In this document: piece by piece, positions 46,896 through 55,758 of the stretch
Position numbering within the stretch: the stretch's first letter is position 1
How the letters are laid out: each line of letters opens with the position of its first letter
Assembly (NCBI GenBank): GCA_019694435.1
Contig: JAIBBZ010000010.1
Coordinates: forward strand, 1-64,000
Length of the DNA: 64,000 nt
Direction: 5' to 3'
DNA from: Pirellulales bacterium
GTDB lineage: Bacteria > Planctomycetota > Planctomycetia > Pirellulales > JAEUIK01
The notes under the pieces: model-generated
Seen by the model: the letters and a program-made list of their open reading frames with translations, nothing else
Database searches by the model: none
What the model was told of the DNA's origin: nothing
Position numbers and translations under genes: made by a program

Positions 46896-47804
46896 GTGAG
46901 TCGCATCGCGTTTTTGTTTCCAGGCCAAGGCGCGCAAACGGTCGGCATGGGCCAGGCGCTCGCCGAATCGCTGCCTGCCGTCCGAGAGTTGTACGATCGC
47001 GCCTCGGGCGTACTGGGCTACGACTTGGCGGCCTTGTGTTTCAACGGGCCGGCCGAAGATCTCGATTCGACCGTCTACAGCCAACCGGCCCTGTTCGTCA
47101 CGAGCCTGGCGGCGTTGGAATCACTGCGACACGAGTCGCCCGACGTGGTGCTCTCGTGCGAAGCGGCGGCGGGCTTGAGCCTGGGTGAATACACGGCCAT
47201 GGTGTTCGCCGGCGTCATGGACTTCGAAGAAGGGCTGCGCGTAGTCGCGCAGCGCGGCGCGGCGATGCAAGACGCCGCCGATGCGACCCCCAGCGGCATG
47301 GTCAGCATTCTCGGCATGGAGCGCGTGCAGGTCGAACGGTTGTGCGACGAAGTTCGCGGCAACGAGATCCTCTCCATCGCCAACCTGCTGTGTCCCGGCA
47401 ACATCGTCATCTCGGGCAGCAATGCCGCTTGCGAACGGGCGGCCGAGCGGGCCGAAGCGGCCGGCGCGATGAAGGCGGTCCCCCTGGCCGTGGCAGGCGC
47501 GTTTCACACCTCGATCATGCAGCCGGCCGTCGAGCGGCTGGCGGTAGCTTTGAGCAAGGCCACGCTGCGCCGCCCAAAGATCCCGGTTATTTCCAACGTC
47601 GATGCGCAGCCACATGACGATCCGGAGGAAATCCGCGAGCTACTCATCCGGCAGGTCGTCTCGCCGGTCCGCTGGGAGGATTCGATGCGGTACCTCGTCG
47701 CCCAGGGGTTCACGCAATACTACGAAGTGGGGCCCGGCCGAGTGTTGCGGGGACTGATGCGGCGCATCGATCGCCAATGCACCTGCCACGGCGCGATGAA
47801 CTAG
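46896..47804 (+). CDS. fabD: malonyl-CoA:ACP transacylase
   Basis: 302 residues from a GTG start. It moves malonyl from CoA to ACP. Signature residues: the PGQGAQ start (9-14), the nucleophile Ser95 in GLSLGEY, Arg120 in VAQRG and the catalytic His204 in GAFHTSIM. Length is standard. It is followed 73 bp later by fabG on the same strand. A hairpin 20 nt upstream may modulate expression. Confidence 0.96.
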   Translation: MSRIAFLFPGQGAQTVGMGQALAESLPAVRELYDRASGVLGYDLAALCFNGPAEDLDSTVYSQPALFVTSLAALESLRHESPDVVLSCEAAAGLSLGEYTAMVFAGVMDFEEGLRVVAQRGAAMQDAADATPSGMVSILGMERVQVERLCDEVRGNEILSIANLLCPGNIVISGSNAACERAAERAEAAGAMKAVPLAVAGAFHTSIMQPAVERLAVALSKATLRRPKIPVISNVDAQPHDDPEEIRELLIRQVVSPVRWEDSMRYLVAQGFTQYYEVGPGRVLRGLMRRIDRQCTCHGAMN

Positions 47805-47877
47805 TTCGTCATCCGGTTTGCCGTTGCAACGCGTCTGGCGCGGCGGCTGTTGGTTTCTCGAATCGAGGCACGACCCT

Positions 47878-48645
47878 ATGTCCGATGGAATTGGCGGTTT
47901 GAAGGTCGATCTTTCCGGCCAGGTGGCCATCGTCACGGGAGCCTCGCGCGGGCTGGGAAAAGCAATGGCCCTCCGGCTCGGCGAGGCCGGGGCCAAGGTC
48001 GCTTGCGTGGCGCGCGATGCCGCCAAGCTGGCCGATACGGTCGGCGCCATCGCCGCCGCCGGCGGCACGGCACAGGCGTTTCCCTGCGACGTGTCCAATG
48101 CCGAGGCCGTGGCGGCCCTGGTCGACCAGGTCACCGAGCAATGGAAAACCGTCGAGATCCTGGTCAACAACGCCGGAATTACCCGCGACACCTTGTTCCC
48201 GCGCATGCAGGACGACGAATGGGACGAAGTGATCGCCACCAACCTGCGCGGTCCGTTCTTGTTTGCGCGCGCAGTTACGCGGCCGATGATGCGACAGCGT
48301 TATGGCCGGATCATCAACATCTCCAGCGTCAGCGGGCTGGTCGGTAATCCGGGACAGGCCAACTACTCGGCGTCCAAGGCCGGATTGATCGGGATGACCC
48401 AGACGGTGGCGCGCGAACTGGCGGGCCGCAACGTCACGGTCAACGCGGTCGCGCCGGGATTCATCGAGAGCGACATGTCGGCAGCGCTGGGCGACCTGGT
48501 GATCGAAGAGGCCAAGAAGCGGATCCCCGTCAAACGGCTGGGCACCCCCGACGAGGTGGCCGCCGTGGTACTGTTCCTGGCCAGTCGCGCAGCGAGCTAT
48601 GTGACCGGGCAGGTATTCGTCGTCGACGGGGGGATGACCGCCTGA
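47878..48645 (+). CDS. fabG: 3-oxoacyl-ACP reductase
   Basis: 255 residues from the ATG at 47878. It reduces beta-ketoacyl-ACP with NADPH, the first reduction step of fatty-acid elongation. The SDR features are complete: TGASRGLG (20-27), NNAG (97-100), Ser150, Tyr163 and Lys167 in YSASK, and the C-terminal VTGQVFVVDGGM that closes the ACP site. The context (fabD before, acpP and fabF after) settles the assignment among SDRs. Confidence 0.95.
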   Translation: MSDGIGGLKVDLSGQVAIVTGASRGLGKAMALRLGEAGAKVACVARDAAKLADTVGAIAAAGGTAQAFPCDVSNAEAVAALVDQVTEQWKTVEILVNNAGITRDTLFPRMQDDEWDEVIATNLRGPFLFARAVTRPMMRQRYGRIINISSVSGLVGNPGQANYSASKAGLIGMTQTVARELAGRNVTVNAVAPGFIESDMSAALGDLVIEEAKKRIPVKRLGTPDEVAAVVLFLASRAASYVTGQVFVVDGGMTA

Positions 48646-49144
48646 GCCTGGTCGGCGCCGGTTGGTCGCGAAGTTGCGGAGAGCCCTCCCGGCCCGAGTG
48701 ACCTGCTGGCTGTGCGCGGCAACTCACACGAGCTGCGCCGGCGGCCTCGCTAGCGCTGCTGCCAAAGCCCCACGACTGCCCGTTCGCGCGGGCCCCCGCC
48801 AAATCGCCGTAAGTCTTCCGCTGACAGGGTTTCCGCACGCGTAGTTAGGTGTAGACACGTACCTGGAAAACCAGTATATCTTGACCAGCCTAACTAAGGC
48901 CCTCCAGTCGTTTGACTTAACCGATCTGGCTGACTTGACCGATTCAGACTTAGTCGATTGAGTGAACGATGAGCCCGATCGACAGCCGACCGCTTCCTGG
49001 GCCGATGTGGGCCCCGTGGCGATGCGGCTGTCGGGTAGTTGCAACCCCAACCGAGCCGCGCATAACTCCACCGCAACGGCGCGTGTCCCCTGGCGAGGCG
49101 CCGGCTCGACCTTTCGTACGACCCAAGTGAGGAGATCCTCAGCC
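48646..49144 (+). other. 499-bp acpP upstream region with inverted and direct repeats
   Basis: No credible gene. It holds an inverted repeat TAGTTAGG (48842-48849) / CCTAACTA (48889-48896) and, just after it, three imperfect copies of GACTTAACCGAT at 48914-48925, 48932-48943 and 48947-48958. It is also markedly less GC-rich than its flanks (48840-48965). This is unusually long for a gap inside a fab cluster and is probably a separate promoter or leader for acpP-fabF. I saw no FapR or FabR consensus. Confidence 0.5.
48914..48958 (+). repeat. three imperfect GACTTAACCGAT repeats upstream of acpP
   Basis: Copies at 48914, 48932 and 48947, starts 18 and 15 bp apart. Copies 1 and 2 differ at one base and copy 3 at two. 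They lie about 190-230 bp before the acpP GTG. They may be regulator half-sites; they could also be slipped-strand duplication. Confidence 0.5.
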
Positions 49145-49387
49145 GTGGCCTCTGTAACCGAACGAGTGATTGAGATCGTCGCCGAGCAGCTCGGCGTCAG
49201 CAAGGAACAGGTCACGCCCGAGACGTCGTTCGTCAACGATCTCGGTGCCGACTCGCTCGATACGGTCGAGCTCGTAATGGAGCTCGAGGAAGAGTTCGAC
49301 ATCAACATTCCCGACGACGCCGCCGAGAAGATTCAAACCGTCGGCCAGGCGATTGAGTACATCGAGAAGATGGCTTCGGCGAAATGA
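49145..49387 (+). CDS. acpP: acyl carrier protein
   Basis: 80 residues from a GTG at 49145 with GAGGAG 9 nt upstream. It carries growing acyl chains on phosphopantetheine attached to Ser37 in GADSLDTVE. It is acidic and four-helical as expected ([20 protein letters not shown] in helix II-III). A longer in-frame extension upstream is Arg-rich and was rejected. The stop overlaps the fabF start (ATGA), so ACP and ketosynthase are translationally coupled. Confidence 0.97.
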   Translation: MASVTERVIEIVAEQLGVSKEQVTPETSFVNDLGADSLDTVELVMELEEEFDINIPDDAAEKIQTVGQAIEYIEKMASAK

Positions 49388-50631
49388 AGCGCCGCGTGGT
49401 GATTACCGGGCTCGGGGCGGTGACGTCGCTCGGTTGCCGGATCGAAGATCTCTGGCAACGCGTCCTGGCAGGACACAGCGGCGTCGGCGAAATCAGCTCG
49501 TTCGATACGACCGACTTCAAGGTCCGCTTTGCCGGCGAGGTCAAGGACTTCTCGACCGAGGGGTACCTGCCCACCAAAGAAGCCAAGCGAATCGACCGCT
49601 TTTCCCAATTCGCCCTGGTCGCCGCGACCGATGCGATCCGAGATTCGGGCATCGACTGCGAGCGCGAGGACGCGTTTCGCATCGGGGTCGTGCTGGGCTC
49701 GGGCGTCGGCGGGTTGCACGAAATCGAGACGCAGCACACCCGACTGATCGAGAAAGGCCCCGACAAGGTCTCGGCCTTTACCATCCCCAAGCTGATGGTC
49801 AACGCGGCCAGCGGGCAGGTTTCGATTCACTTCGGCCTGCGGGGCCCGAACACGGCCGTGGCCACGGCCTGCGCCAGCGCCGCCAACGCGATCGGCGAGG
49901 CCTTCAAGGCGATTCAATACGACGACGCCGACATCATGGTCACCGGCGGCACCGAAGCAGCCGTCACACCGATGGGCATCAGCGGTTTTGCGTCGATGCG
50001 AGCCCTTTCGACTCGCAATGACAATCCGGCCGAGGCCAGCCGTCCGTTCGACAAAGAACGCGACGGTTTTGTGCTCGGCGAGGGGGCCGGAATCCTGGTC
50101 CTCGAAGAACTCGAGCACGCCCGGGCTCGCGGCGCGCGGATCTACGCCGAATTGCTCGGCTACGGCACCTACGGCGATGCCGGGCACATCACCCAGCCGG
50201 ATGAGAACGGCATCGGCGCCGTCAAAGCGATGCGCCGAGCGCTGACCGATGCGGGGCGGGACCCCAGCGCGATCGACTACATCAACGCACACGGCACCAG
50301 CACGATGCTGGGCGACGCCGCCGAGACGCAGGCCATTAAGAACGTCTTTGGCGAGTCGGCACGCAAAGTGAGCATCTCGAGCACCAAGAGCCAATTGGGA
50401 CACCTGCTGGGGGCCAGCGGCGGTGTCGAACTGGTGCTCAGCACGCTGGCAATTCGCGACAACATGGTCCCCCCGACGATCAACTACTCGACTCCCGATC
50501 CGGCGTGCGATCTCGACTACACGCCCAACCAGCCGCGCGAGCGTAAGCTCGATTACGCCATGTCGAACAGCTTCGGCTTCGGCGGCCATAACGCAACGCT
50601 GGTCATCGGCCGGCTCAACGGCAAGCACTAG
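49384..50631 (+). CDS. fabF: 3-oxoacyl-ACP synthase II
   Basis: 415 residues. It elongates acyl-ACP by condensing malonyl-ACP. The catalytic set is complete and at standard numbering: Cys163 in TACASA, His303 in AHGTST, Lys335 and His340 in [13 protein letters not shown]. Other marks are GSGVGG and [12 protein letters not shown]. It overlaps acpP by 4 bp. It serves as a useful reference for the divergent homologue at 53753-55123. Confidence 0.97.
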   Translation: MKRRVVITGLGAVTSLGCRIEDLWQRVLAGHSGVGEISSFDTTDFKVRFAGEVKDFSTEGYLPTKEAKRIDRFSQFALVAATDAIRDSGIDCEREDAFRIGVVLGSGVGGLHEIETQHTRLIEKGPDKVSAFTIPKLMVNAASGQVSIHFGLRGPNTAVATACASAANAIGEAFKAIQYDDADIMVTGGTEAAVTPMGISGFASMRALSTRNDNPAEASRPFDKERDGFVLGEGAGILVLEELEHARARGARIYAELLGYGTYGDAGHITQPDENGIGAVKAMRRALTDAGRDPSAIDYINAHGTSTMLGDAAETQAIKNVFGESARKVSISSTKSQLGHLLGASGGVELVLSTLAIRDNMVPPTINYSTPDPACDLDYTPNQPRERKLDYAMSNSFGFGGHNATLVIGRLNGKH

Positions 50632-50867
50632 CAGCGCCGCCACTGCTGTCGGCCCACGCCCACTCGATCTTGTTCTGCGCGGGTGGCATTTCTATACTCC
50701 CGCTCCCTTTTCGCCATCTGCCGGTGTGCGGTCGGCTGGCGCCCTGCGGTGGTCGTCGCTCGTGGACGACACGCTACACCGCCGGGGCACAGTGCTCGTC
50801 TCGACCGCGCGTCGCGCAGCCAATCGCCGACCGGCAACGGTCGCCCGGGAGCAGGAGATTTCCCGTG

Positions 50868-52100
50868 ATGCCAGGCCTTCGCTCTGCGTTGCCTTTCGTG
50901 TTTCTGGGTGGGCTGTGCGGCTTCGCCGCCGTGGCGCAAGCGCAACAACCGCTGACCCCGGCGAACGACCCCAATTGGCGTGCGAGTAGTCCCCGGGCCA
51001 CGGCCCGAATCGCCCGCAGCGAGGCTCCGGAGAGCGAGGCGCCGCTGGTGCCGATCGAGCCGACGCAACCCAATGGCCCGCCCCCTTCGGCGCGAGCCAC
51101 GGTCAAGACGGGCCCCATCGAGCTGCCGAACGAGCGCGGCCAGGTCTGGCGCGAGTATGACCTGACTCCGTACACGAGCCGGGTGACGAATACCACACAT
51201 CCCGAGCAAGCGATCGTCGATTGGATCCTGCGCGAGACGGGTTACGAAGTCTGGCACGGCGATCCGTTGGGCGTGTTGAGCGCCAACACCCGGACGCTAA
51301 AGGTCTATCACACGCCGGAGATGCATGCCGTCGTGGCCGACGTGGTCGACCGTTTCGTCTCGAGCGAAGCGGAAACGCAGACGTTCGGCGTGCGCGTGGT
51401 CACGGTCGACCAGCCCAACTGGCGCGCCCGGGCGCAAAACCTGCTGCGCCCACTGGCGGTGCAAACCCCCGGTGCGCAGGCCTGGATGCTCGCCAAGGAA
51501 GACGCGGCGATGCTGCTGGGCGAGCTGCGCAAGCGGACCGACTTTCGCGAGCACAGTTCGCCGCACCTGATGGTGAACAACGGGCAATCGACGGTGATCG
51601 CCGTCACGAGGCCCAAGACCTATGTCAAGGAAATCGTGGCCAAGCCCGAGGCCTGGCCCGGGTTCGACACGACGATGGGCCAGATCGACGAGGGGTTCAC
51701 CCTCGAATTGACTCCGCTGTTGGCGCTCGACGGGCGTTCGATCGACGCGATCGTCAAATGCAACGTCGACCAGGTGGAAAAGCTCGTGCCGGTCGTGGTC
51801 GAGGCGCCCTCGACGGTGGCGCCCCGGCAACGGGCCAAGATCGAGGTCCCCCGGATCAGCCAGGTGCGGATGCACGAGCGATTTCGCTGGCCAGGCGAGC
51901 AGGTGCTGGTGATCGGCCTGGGCGTCGTCGCGATGCCGGTGCCGACCGAGCCAGACGCCCTGCTGGGCGCCGTGCCTTTCTTGAACGGGCCGGCCCGGGC
52001 CGACCTGTTGATCTTTGTCGAGAACAAGGGCAGCGGCGCACCCCCGACGATCACGCGCAGCGCGGCGACCGACCCGCGTCGCTACAACGGGCGGTATTAG
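50868..52100 (+). CDS. exported protein with secretin-like (STN/GspD) segments
   Basis: 410 residues from the ATG at 50868 with a GGAG ribosome site. A signal peptide (MPGLRSALPFVFLGGLCGFAAVAQAQ) and a proline-rich linker precede a segment TRTLKVYHTPEMHAVVADVV that resembles short secretin N-domains, then SSPHLMVNNGQSTVIAV and DEGFTLELTPLLALDGRSID, which resemble the central beta-barrel strands of type II/III secretins. The gene lacks the full C-terminal gate. In planctomycetes such proteins are common and their role is unclear. No type II secretion partner is nearby. Confidence 0.65.
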   Translation: MPGLRSALPFVFLGGLCGFAAVAQAQQPLTPANDPNWRASSPRATARIARSEAPESEAPLVPIEPTQPNGPPPSARATVKTGPIELPNERGQVWREYDLTPYTSRVTNTTHPEQAIVDWILRETGYEVWHGDPLGVLSANTRTLKVYHTPEMHAVVADVVDRFVSSEAETQTFGVRVVTVDQPNWRARAQNLLRPLAVQTPGAQAWMLAKEDAAMLLGELRKRTDFREHSSPHLMVNNGQSTVIAVTRPKTYVKEIVAKPEAWPGFDTTMGQIDEGFTLELTPLLALDGRSIDAIVKCNVDQVEKLVPVVVEAPSTVAPRQRAKIEVPRISQVRMHERFRWPGEQVLVIGLGVVAMPVPTEPDALLGAVPFLNGPARADLLIFVENKGSGAPPTITRSAATDPRRYNGRY

Positions 52101-52154
52101 CAGTTCGCGCGTGACAACTGCACGCACATCGTGAGATAATGCCGCAGACCTTCC

Positions 52155-53585
52155 ATGCCGCGGCACGAACTCACGACGATGTCCACGCGCCAGCCTTCTT
52201 TCACTCACGGCGAACATGCGTTCACCGCGCTCAATCCCCGGGTGCGTGAGGGCCTGGTGTGCTACGGTCGGCGGAGTGTGCTCAAGGCGAGCCTCGCCGG
52301 GTTGGCTGGGTTGTCCGTGCCGGGGTTGCTGCGACAGCGGGCCGAGGCCTGGGCTGCCGGCCGTCCGGCCGCCTCGACGAAAAGCGTCATCCTGCTGTGG
52401 ATGACCGGCGGGCCCAGCCATATCGATACCTGGGACCTCAAGCCCGACGCGCCTGCCGAGATTCGGGGGCCCTTCGGCACGATCCCGTCGGCGCTCCCCG
52501 GCGTGCGGCTGTGCGAATATCTGCCCAAGCAGGCGGCCTTGCTCGACCGCATGACGTTGATCCGCTCGGTCGATGCCCGGCACTCGAATCACGAGCCCAA
52601 CCACGTCATCCAGACCGGCAACAGCGAGGCCGAACCTCGGCTCAATCGCGACGGCGACAAGTATCCGGCCATCGGCTCGCTGGTGGCGCGGTTCCGCGGG
52701 GCGAACGATCCGCGGATGCCGGCCTACGTATCGCTCAACCTGCAAGACCGCAGCCACCTCGCGTGGGCCGGTTATTTGGGCAAGCAATACGACCCGTTCG
52801 TCGCCAAGGACGCCGCGCGGCTGTTCGAGCTGCCCCGCGGACTCGACGAGGCTCGGCTGAACAACCGCCGGGCGCTGCTCGCGGATTTCGACCGGCTGCG
52901 GCGCGATTTGGACCGCACGGGCCAACTGGCAGCACTGGACAGTTACGGCCAGCAGGCGGTCGAAATCGTGGCCGGACAGCGGGCCCGCGAGGCATTCGAT
53001 CTGTCGCGCGAGCCGGAAATCGTGCTGGCGCGCTACGGCGAGCATGGGTGGAGCCGGCAAGCGCTGCTCGCGCGGCGACTGGTCGAAGCCGGCGTTAGTT
53101 TCGTGACGATCGACTTGAGCAATCACACGGCCTCGGGCACCTGGGACACGCACGGCGACAACATCCCGCCCTATGGCGGCATCTGGAACGGGTTGCGACC
53201 CTTGCTACCCGTGTTCGATCACGTGCTGACGACGCTGGTGGGCGATCTGGAAGAACGCGGGCTGCTGGATCAGGTCTTGGTGATCGCGATGGGCGAATTT
53301 GGCCGCACGCCGCATTTGGGGACCCAGGGCAGCACCGACGGCCGCGATCATTGGCCGAGCGTGTCGTCGATGACGCTCGCCGGCGGCGGACTTCGCCACG
53401 GCCAAGTAATCGGCGCTACAGAGCGCGACGGCGGCCAGATCAAGCATCGCCCCGTGACGCCGGGTGACCTGGCAGCGACGATCTTTCGCCACATGGAAGT
53501 GCCGCTCGACGCGACGTACCTCGATTTTCGCGGGCGTCCTAGACCGATCGTCGAAAACGGCGAACCGATCGCCGAGCTGTTCTAA
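52155..53585 (+). CDS. DUF1501 protein with Tat signal
   Basis: 476 residues from the ATG at 52155 (an ATG at 52179 is also possible). YGRRSVLKASLAGLAGLSVPG is a convincing twin-arginine signal. The domain shows KSVILLWMTGGPSHIDTWDL, NHEPNHVIQTGN, ARRLVEAGVSFVTIDL, TWDTHGDN, VLVIAMGEFGRTP, DGRDHWP and the terminal ENGEPIAELF. It is exported folded. It belongs to a different subgroup from the first DUF1501 in the window. No DUF1549/DUF1553 partner lies beside it. Function unknown. Confidence 0.86.
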   Translation: MPRHELTTMSTRQPSFTHGEHAFTALNPRVREGLVCYGRRSVLKASLAGLAGLSVPGLLRQRAEAWAAGRPAASTKSVILLWMTGGPSHIDTWDLKPDAPAEIRGPFGTIPSALPGVRLCEYLPKQAALLDRMTLIRSVDARHSNHEPNHVIQTGNSEAEPRLNRDGDKYPAIGSLVARFRGANDPRMPAYVSLNLQDRSHLAWAGYLGKQYDPFVAKDAARLFELPRGLDEARLNNRRALLADFDRLRRDLDRTGQLAALDSYGQQAVEIVAGQRAREAFDLSREPEIVLARYGEHGWSRQALLARRLVEAGVSFVTIDLSNHTASGTWDTHGDNIPPYGGIWNGLRPLLPVFDHVLTTLVGDLEERGLLDQVLVIAMGEFGRTPHLGTQGSTDGRDHWPSVSSMTLAGGGLRHGQVIGATERDGGQIKHRPVTPGDLAATIFRHMEVPLDATYLDFRGRPRPIVENGEPIAELF

Positions 53586-53752
53586 GGCCGCGGCGAATCG
53601 TGTGATTCACCGCTCGATAGCAGGGCATCAACTCCGGGACCGGCCCCGGCGCGGCCCGCCGGCGGGCGCTCGTTGAACTCGACGGTCTCGCCGCAGGCCA
53701 GTAAAATCTCCGTGTTTTTGGCATATCAAGGCGGCACGGACGACGGCAATTT

Positions 53753-55123
53753 ATGGCAAGTTCCTCGCAATCGCGGCGGGTCGTGATCACCGGGATGGGC
53801 GTGATCTGCCCGCTGGGCAACACGCTCGACGAATTGTGGTCCGGATTGAGCGAACGCCGCAGCGCCATTGGACGTCTCGAATGGGTCGACGGCCGCGGCC
53901 TGAGCACCGATTTGGGCGCGCCGGCCGAGCAGTTCCGCGGCGAGATCGACGATTTTGGTCCGCTCGAATCGGCCCGCAAGAAAGCCATCCGCAAAGCGCT
54001 CAAGTTGATGTGCCGCGAAACGCAAATGGGCGTGGCCGCGGCGCAGCGGGCATTGGCCCATGCAGGGCTGGTCGACGAAACGACCCCCGATGGACGCTAC
54101 GAGCCGGAGCGGATCGGCATCGTCTACGGCTCGGACTACATGTTGACCGATCCCGACGAGCTGAGCGCCGCCGTTGCGGCGTGCCTGGATACGAGTGCGG
54201 GTGACGCTGCCGCTGGCTTGGATCGTCGCCGGTTTCAGTACCCCCGCTGGGGCGGCGAAGGGATGCGGCAAATGACGCCGCTGTGGCTGCTCAAGTACCT
54301 GCCCAACATGCCGGCCTGCCATGTGGCGATCTATAACGACCTGCGCGGGCCCAACAACTCGTTGACTCAGCGCGAGGCGGCATCGAACGCGGCGATCGGC
54401 GAGGCGCTGCGGACGATTCAACGCGGCAGCGCGGAGATCATGGTGGCCGGTGCGACCGGCACGCGCATCCACCCGATGAAGGCCGTACACGCGCTGCTGC
54501 TGGAGGAAACCGCCACCGACGTTCCGCCGGAGCAGGCCTGCCGCCCGTTCGACCGCAATCGCTGCGGCACCGTATTCGGCGAAGGAGCGGGGGCCGTGAT
54601 CCTCGAATCGCTCGAGTCGGCCCAACGGCGCGGTGCGAAGATCCTGGCCGAGGTGCTCGGCTTCGGCTCCTCGACCGTGGTCGATCGCCAGCGCGTCGCC
54701 CAGCGCGACCGGGCCGCGGCCAATGCCCTGCGCCTGGCGCTCGCGGACGCAGGACTTTCACCGGCCCAGATCGGTCATGTGCATGCGCACGGCCTGGCAA
54801 CCCATTCGGCCGACGCGGACGAGGCCCGCGCGATTGGTGCGGCTTTCGGCGACCGGGCACGCGACGTACCGACGGTGGCCGCCAAGTCGAACTTCGGCAA
54901 CCTGGGCGCCGGCTGCGGCGCGGTCGAGTTGGTGGCGAGCGTCCTGGCTCTGCATAACGGCCGGTTGTTTCCCGTGCTGAACTACACGACGCCCGACCCC
55001 GAGTGTCCGGTACGCGCCGTGACGCGCGACGACGAACCGGCGGGCCAGAACTTTGTGAATCTGAATTTCACGCCGCAGGGGCAGGCCACGGCGATCGTCG
55101 TCGGCGCATGGGACGGCCGATAA
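53753..55123 (+). CDS. ketosynthase-fold protein lacking the catalytic cysteine (Cys to Glu)
   Basis: 456 residues with the full thiolase-type fold of FabF (RVVITGMGVICPLGN, GPNNSLTQREAASNAAIGEA, ACRPFDRNRCGTVFGEGAGAVILE, NFTPQGQATAIV). Aligned without gaps against the FabF of this window, the nucleophile Cys163 falls on Glu208, His303 is kept as His346 and Lys335 as Lys378, but His340 becomes Asn383. It therefore cannot form the acyl-enzyme. Comparable Cys replacements occur in chain-length factors and KSQ decarboxylases. It may act as a decarboxylase or as the partner of another ketosynthase. It follows fabF by two genes. Confidence 0.88.
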   Translation: MASSSQSRRVVITGMGVICPLGNTLDELWSGLSERRSAIGRLEWVDGRGLSTDLGAPAEQFRGEIDDFGPLESARKKAIRKALKLMCRETQMGVAAAQRALAHAGLVDETTPDGRYEPERIGIVYGSDYMLTDPDELSAAVAACLDTSAGDAAAGLDRRRFQYPRWGGEGMRQMTPLWLLKYLPNMPACHVAIYNDLRGPNNSLTQREAASNAAIGEALRTIQRGSAEIMVAGATGTRIHPMKAVHALLLEETATDVPPEQACRPFDRNRCGTVFGEGAGAVILESLESAQRRGAKILAEVLGFGSSTVVDRQRVAQRDRAAANALRLALADAGLSPAQIGHVHAHGLATHSADADEARAIGAAFGDRARDVPTVAAKSNFGNLGAGCGAVELVASVLALHNGRLFPVLNYTTPDPECPVRAVTRDDEPAGQNFVNLNFTPQGQATAIVVGAWDGR

Positions 55124-55145
55124 TCGACGCAAAGGTAGGCGAACG

Positions 55146-55646
55146 ATGGACGGCGATGCGGCTGCGGCAAGCCGGTCCAGGCGACGAGCACTAAAGTTCG
55201 CCACGCTCGACGAGGCGGTGCGCGACGCCGAGCATTTGCTGGCCTGTGGTTACGATCGGGCTGGCAACTGGGACCTGAACCAATGCTGCCGTCACCTCGC
55301 GGCGGTGATGCTGTATCCGCTCGACGGCTTTCCAGCGTTTGCCTTTCCGCTCAACGTGATGGCCTGGCTGCTGAGCAAGACTTGGGCACCTCGATTTCTC
55401 CGACAGGTCTTAGAACGGGGTGAATGGCCCGCGGGCGGGGCAACGGACAAGCGCACGGTCCAGCCCTCGGGAGGTAACGATCGGGACGGCGTGGCCCAGC
55501 TCAAAGCGGCCGTCGCACGATTGGAGGGCCACGAAGGCCCGCTGCATCCTTCACCCCTGTTCGGCCCGCTCGACAAGGCCACGCTCGTACGGCTGCACTG
55601 CATCCACACGGCCCACCACCTCAGCTTTCTCGTCCCGAGGTCCTGA
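55146..55646 (+). CDS. DUF1569 protein (DinB-like fold)
   Basis: 166 residues. The DUF1569 pattern is clear: GNWDLNQCCRHLAAVM (28-residue region after the start), a hydrophobic centre AFPLNVMAWLLSKT, GPLHPSPLFGPLDKAT and the C-terminal RLHCIHTAHHLSFL. Conserved histidines (in CRHLAAV and HTAHH) could bind metal as in DinB-fold proteins. Function unknown. It starts 22 bp after the divergent ketosynthase gene, so the two may be co-transcribed. Confidence 0.8.
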   Translation: MDGDAAAASRSRRRALKFATLDEAVRDAEHLLACGYDRAGNWDLNQCCRHLAAVMLYPLDGFPAFAFPLNVMAWLLSKTWAPRFLRQVLERGEWPAGGATDKRTVQPSGGNDRDGVAQLKAAVARLEGHEGPLHPSPLFGPLDKATLVRLHCIHTAHHLSFLVPRS

Positions 55647-55758
55647 CGGTCGTTCGACTCGACCGGCCCTCAGCGCCATAATTGGCCGACCCGCCACGGC
55701 CGTTGGCGATGTGCGGGCAGGGCTCGTCCTGGCATTTTTCCTACGATCCGGCAGCTTC

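Noticed and set aside
48962..49144. N-terminal extension of acpP from an ATG at about 48969
   Set aside because: The extra residues are Arg/Ala-rich and unlike any ACP; the GTG at 49145 has a strong ribosome site.
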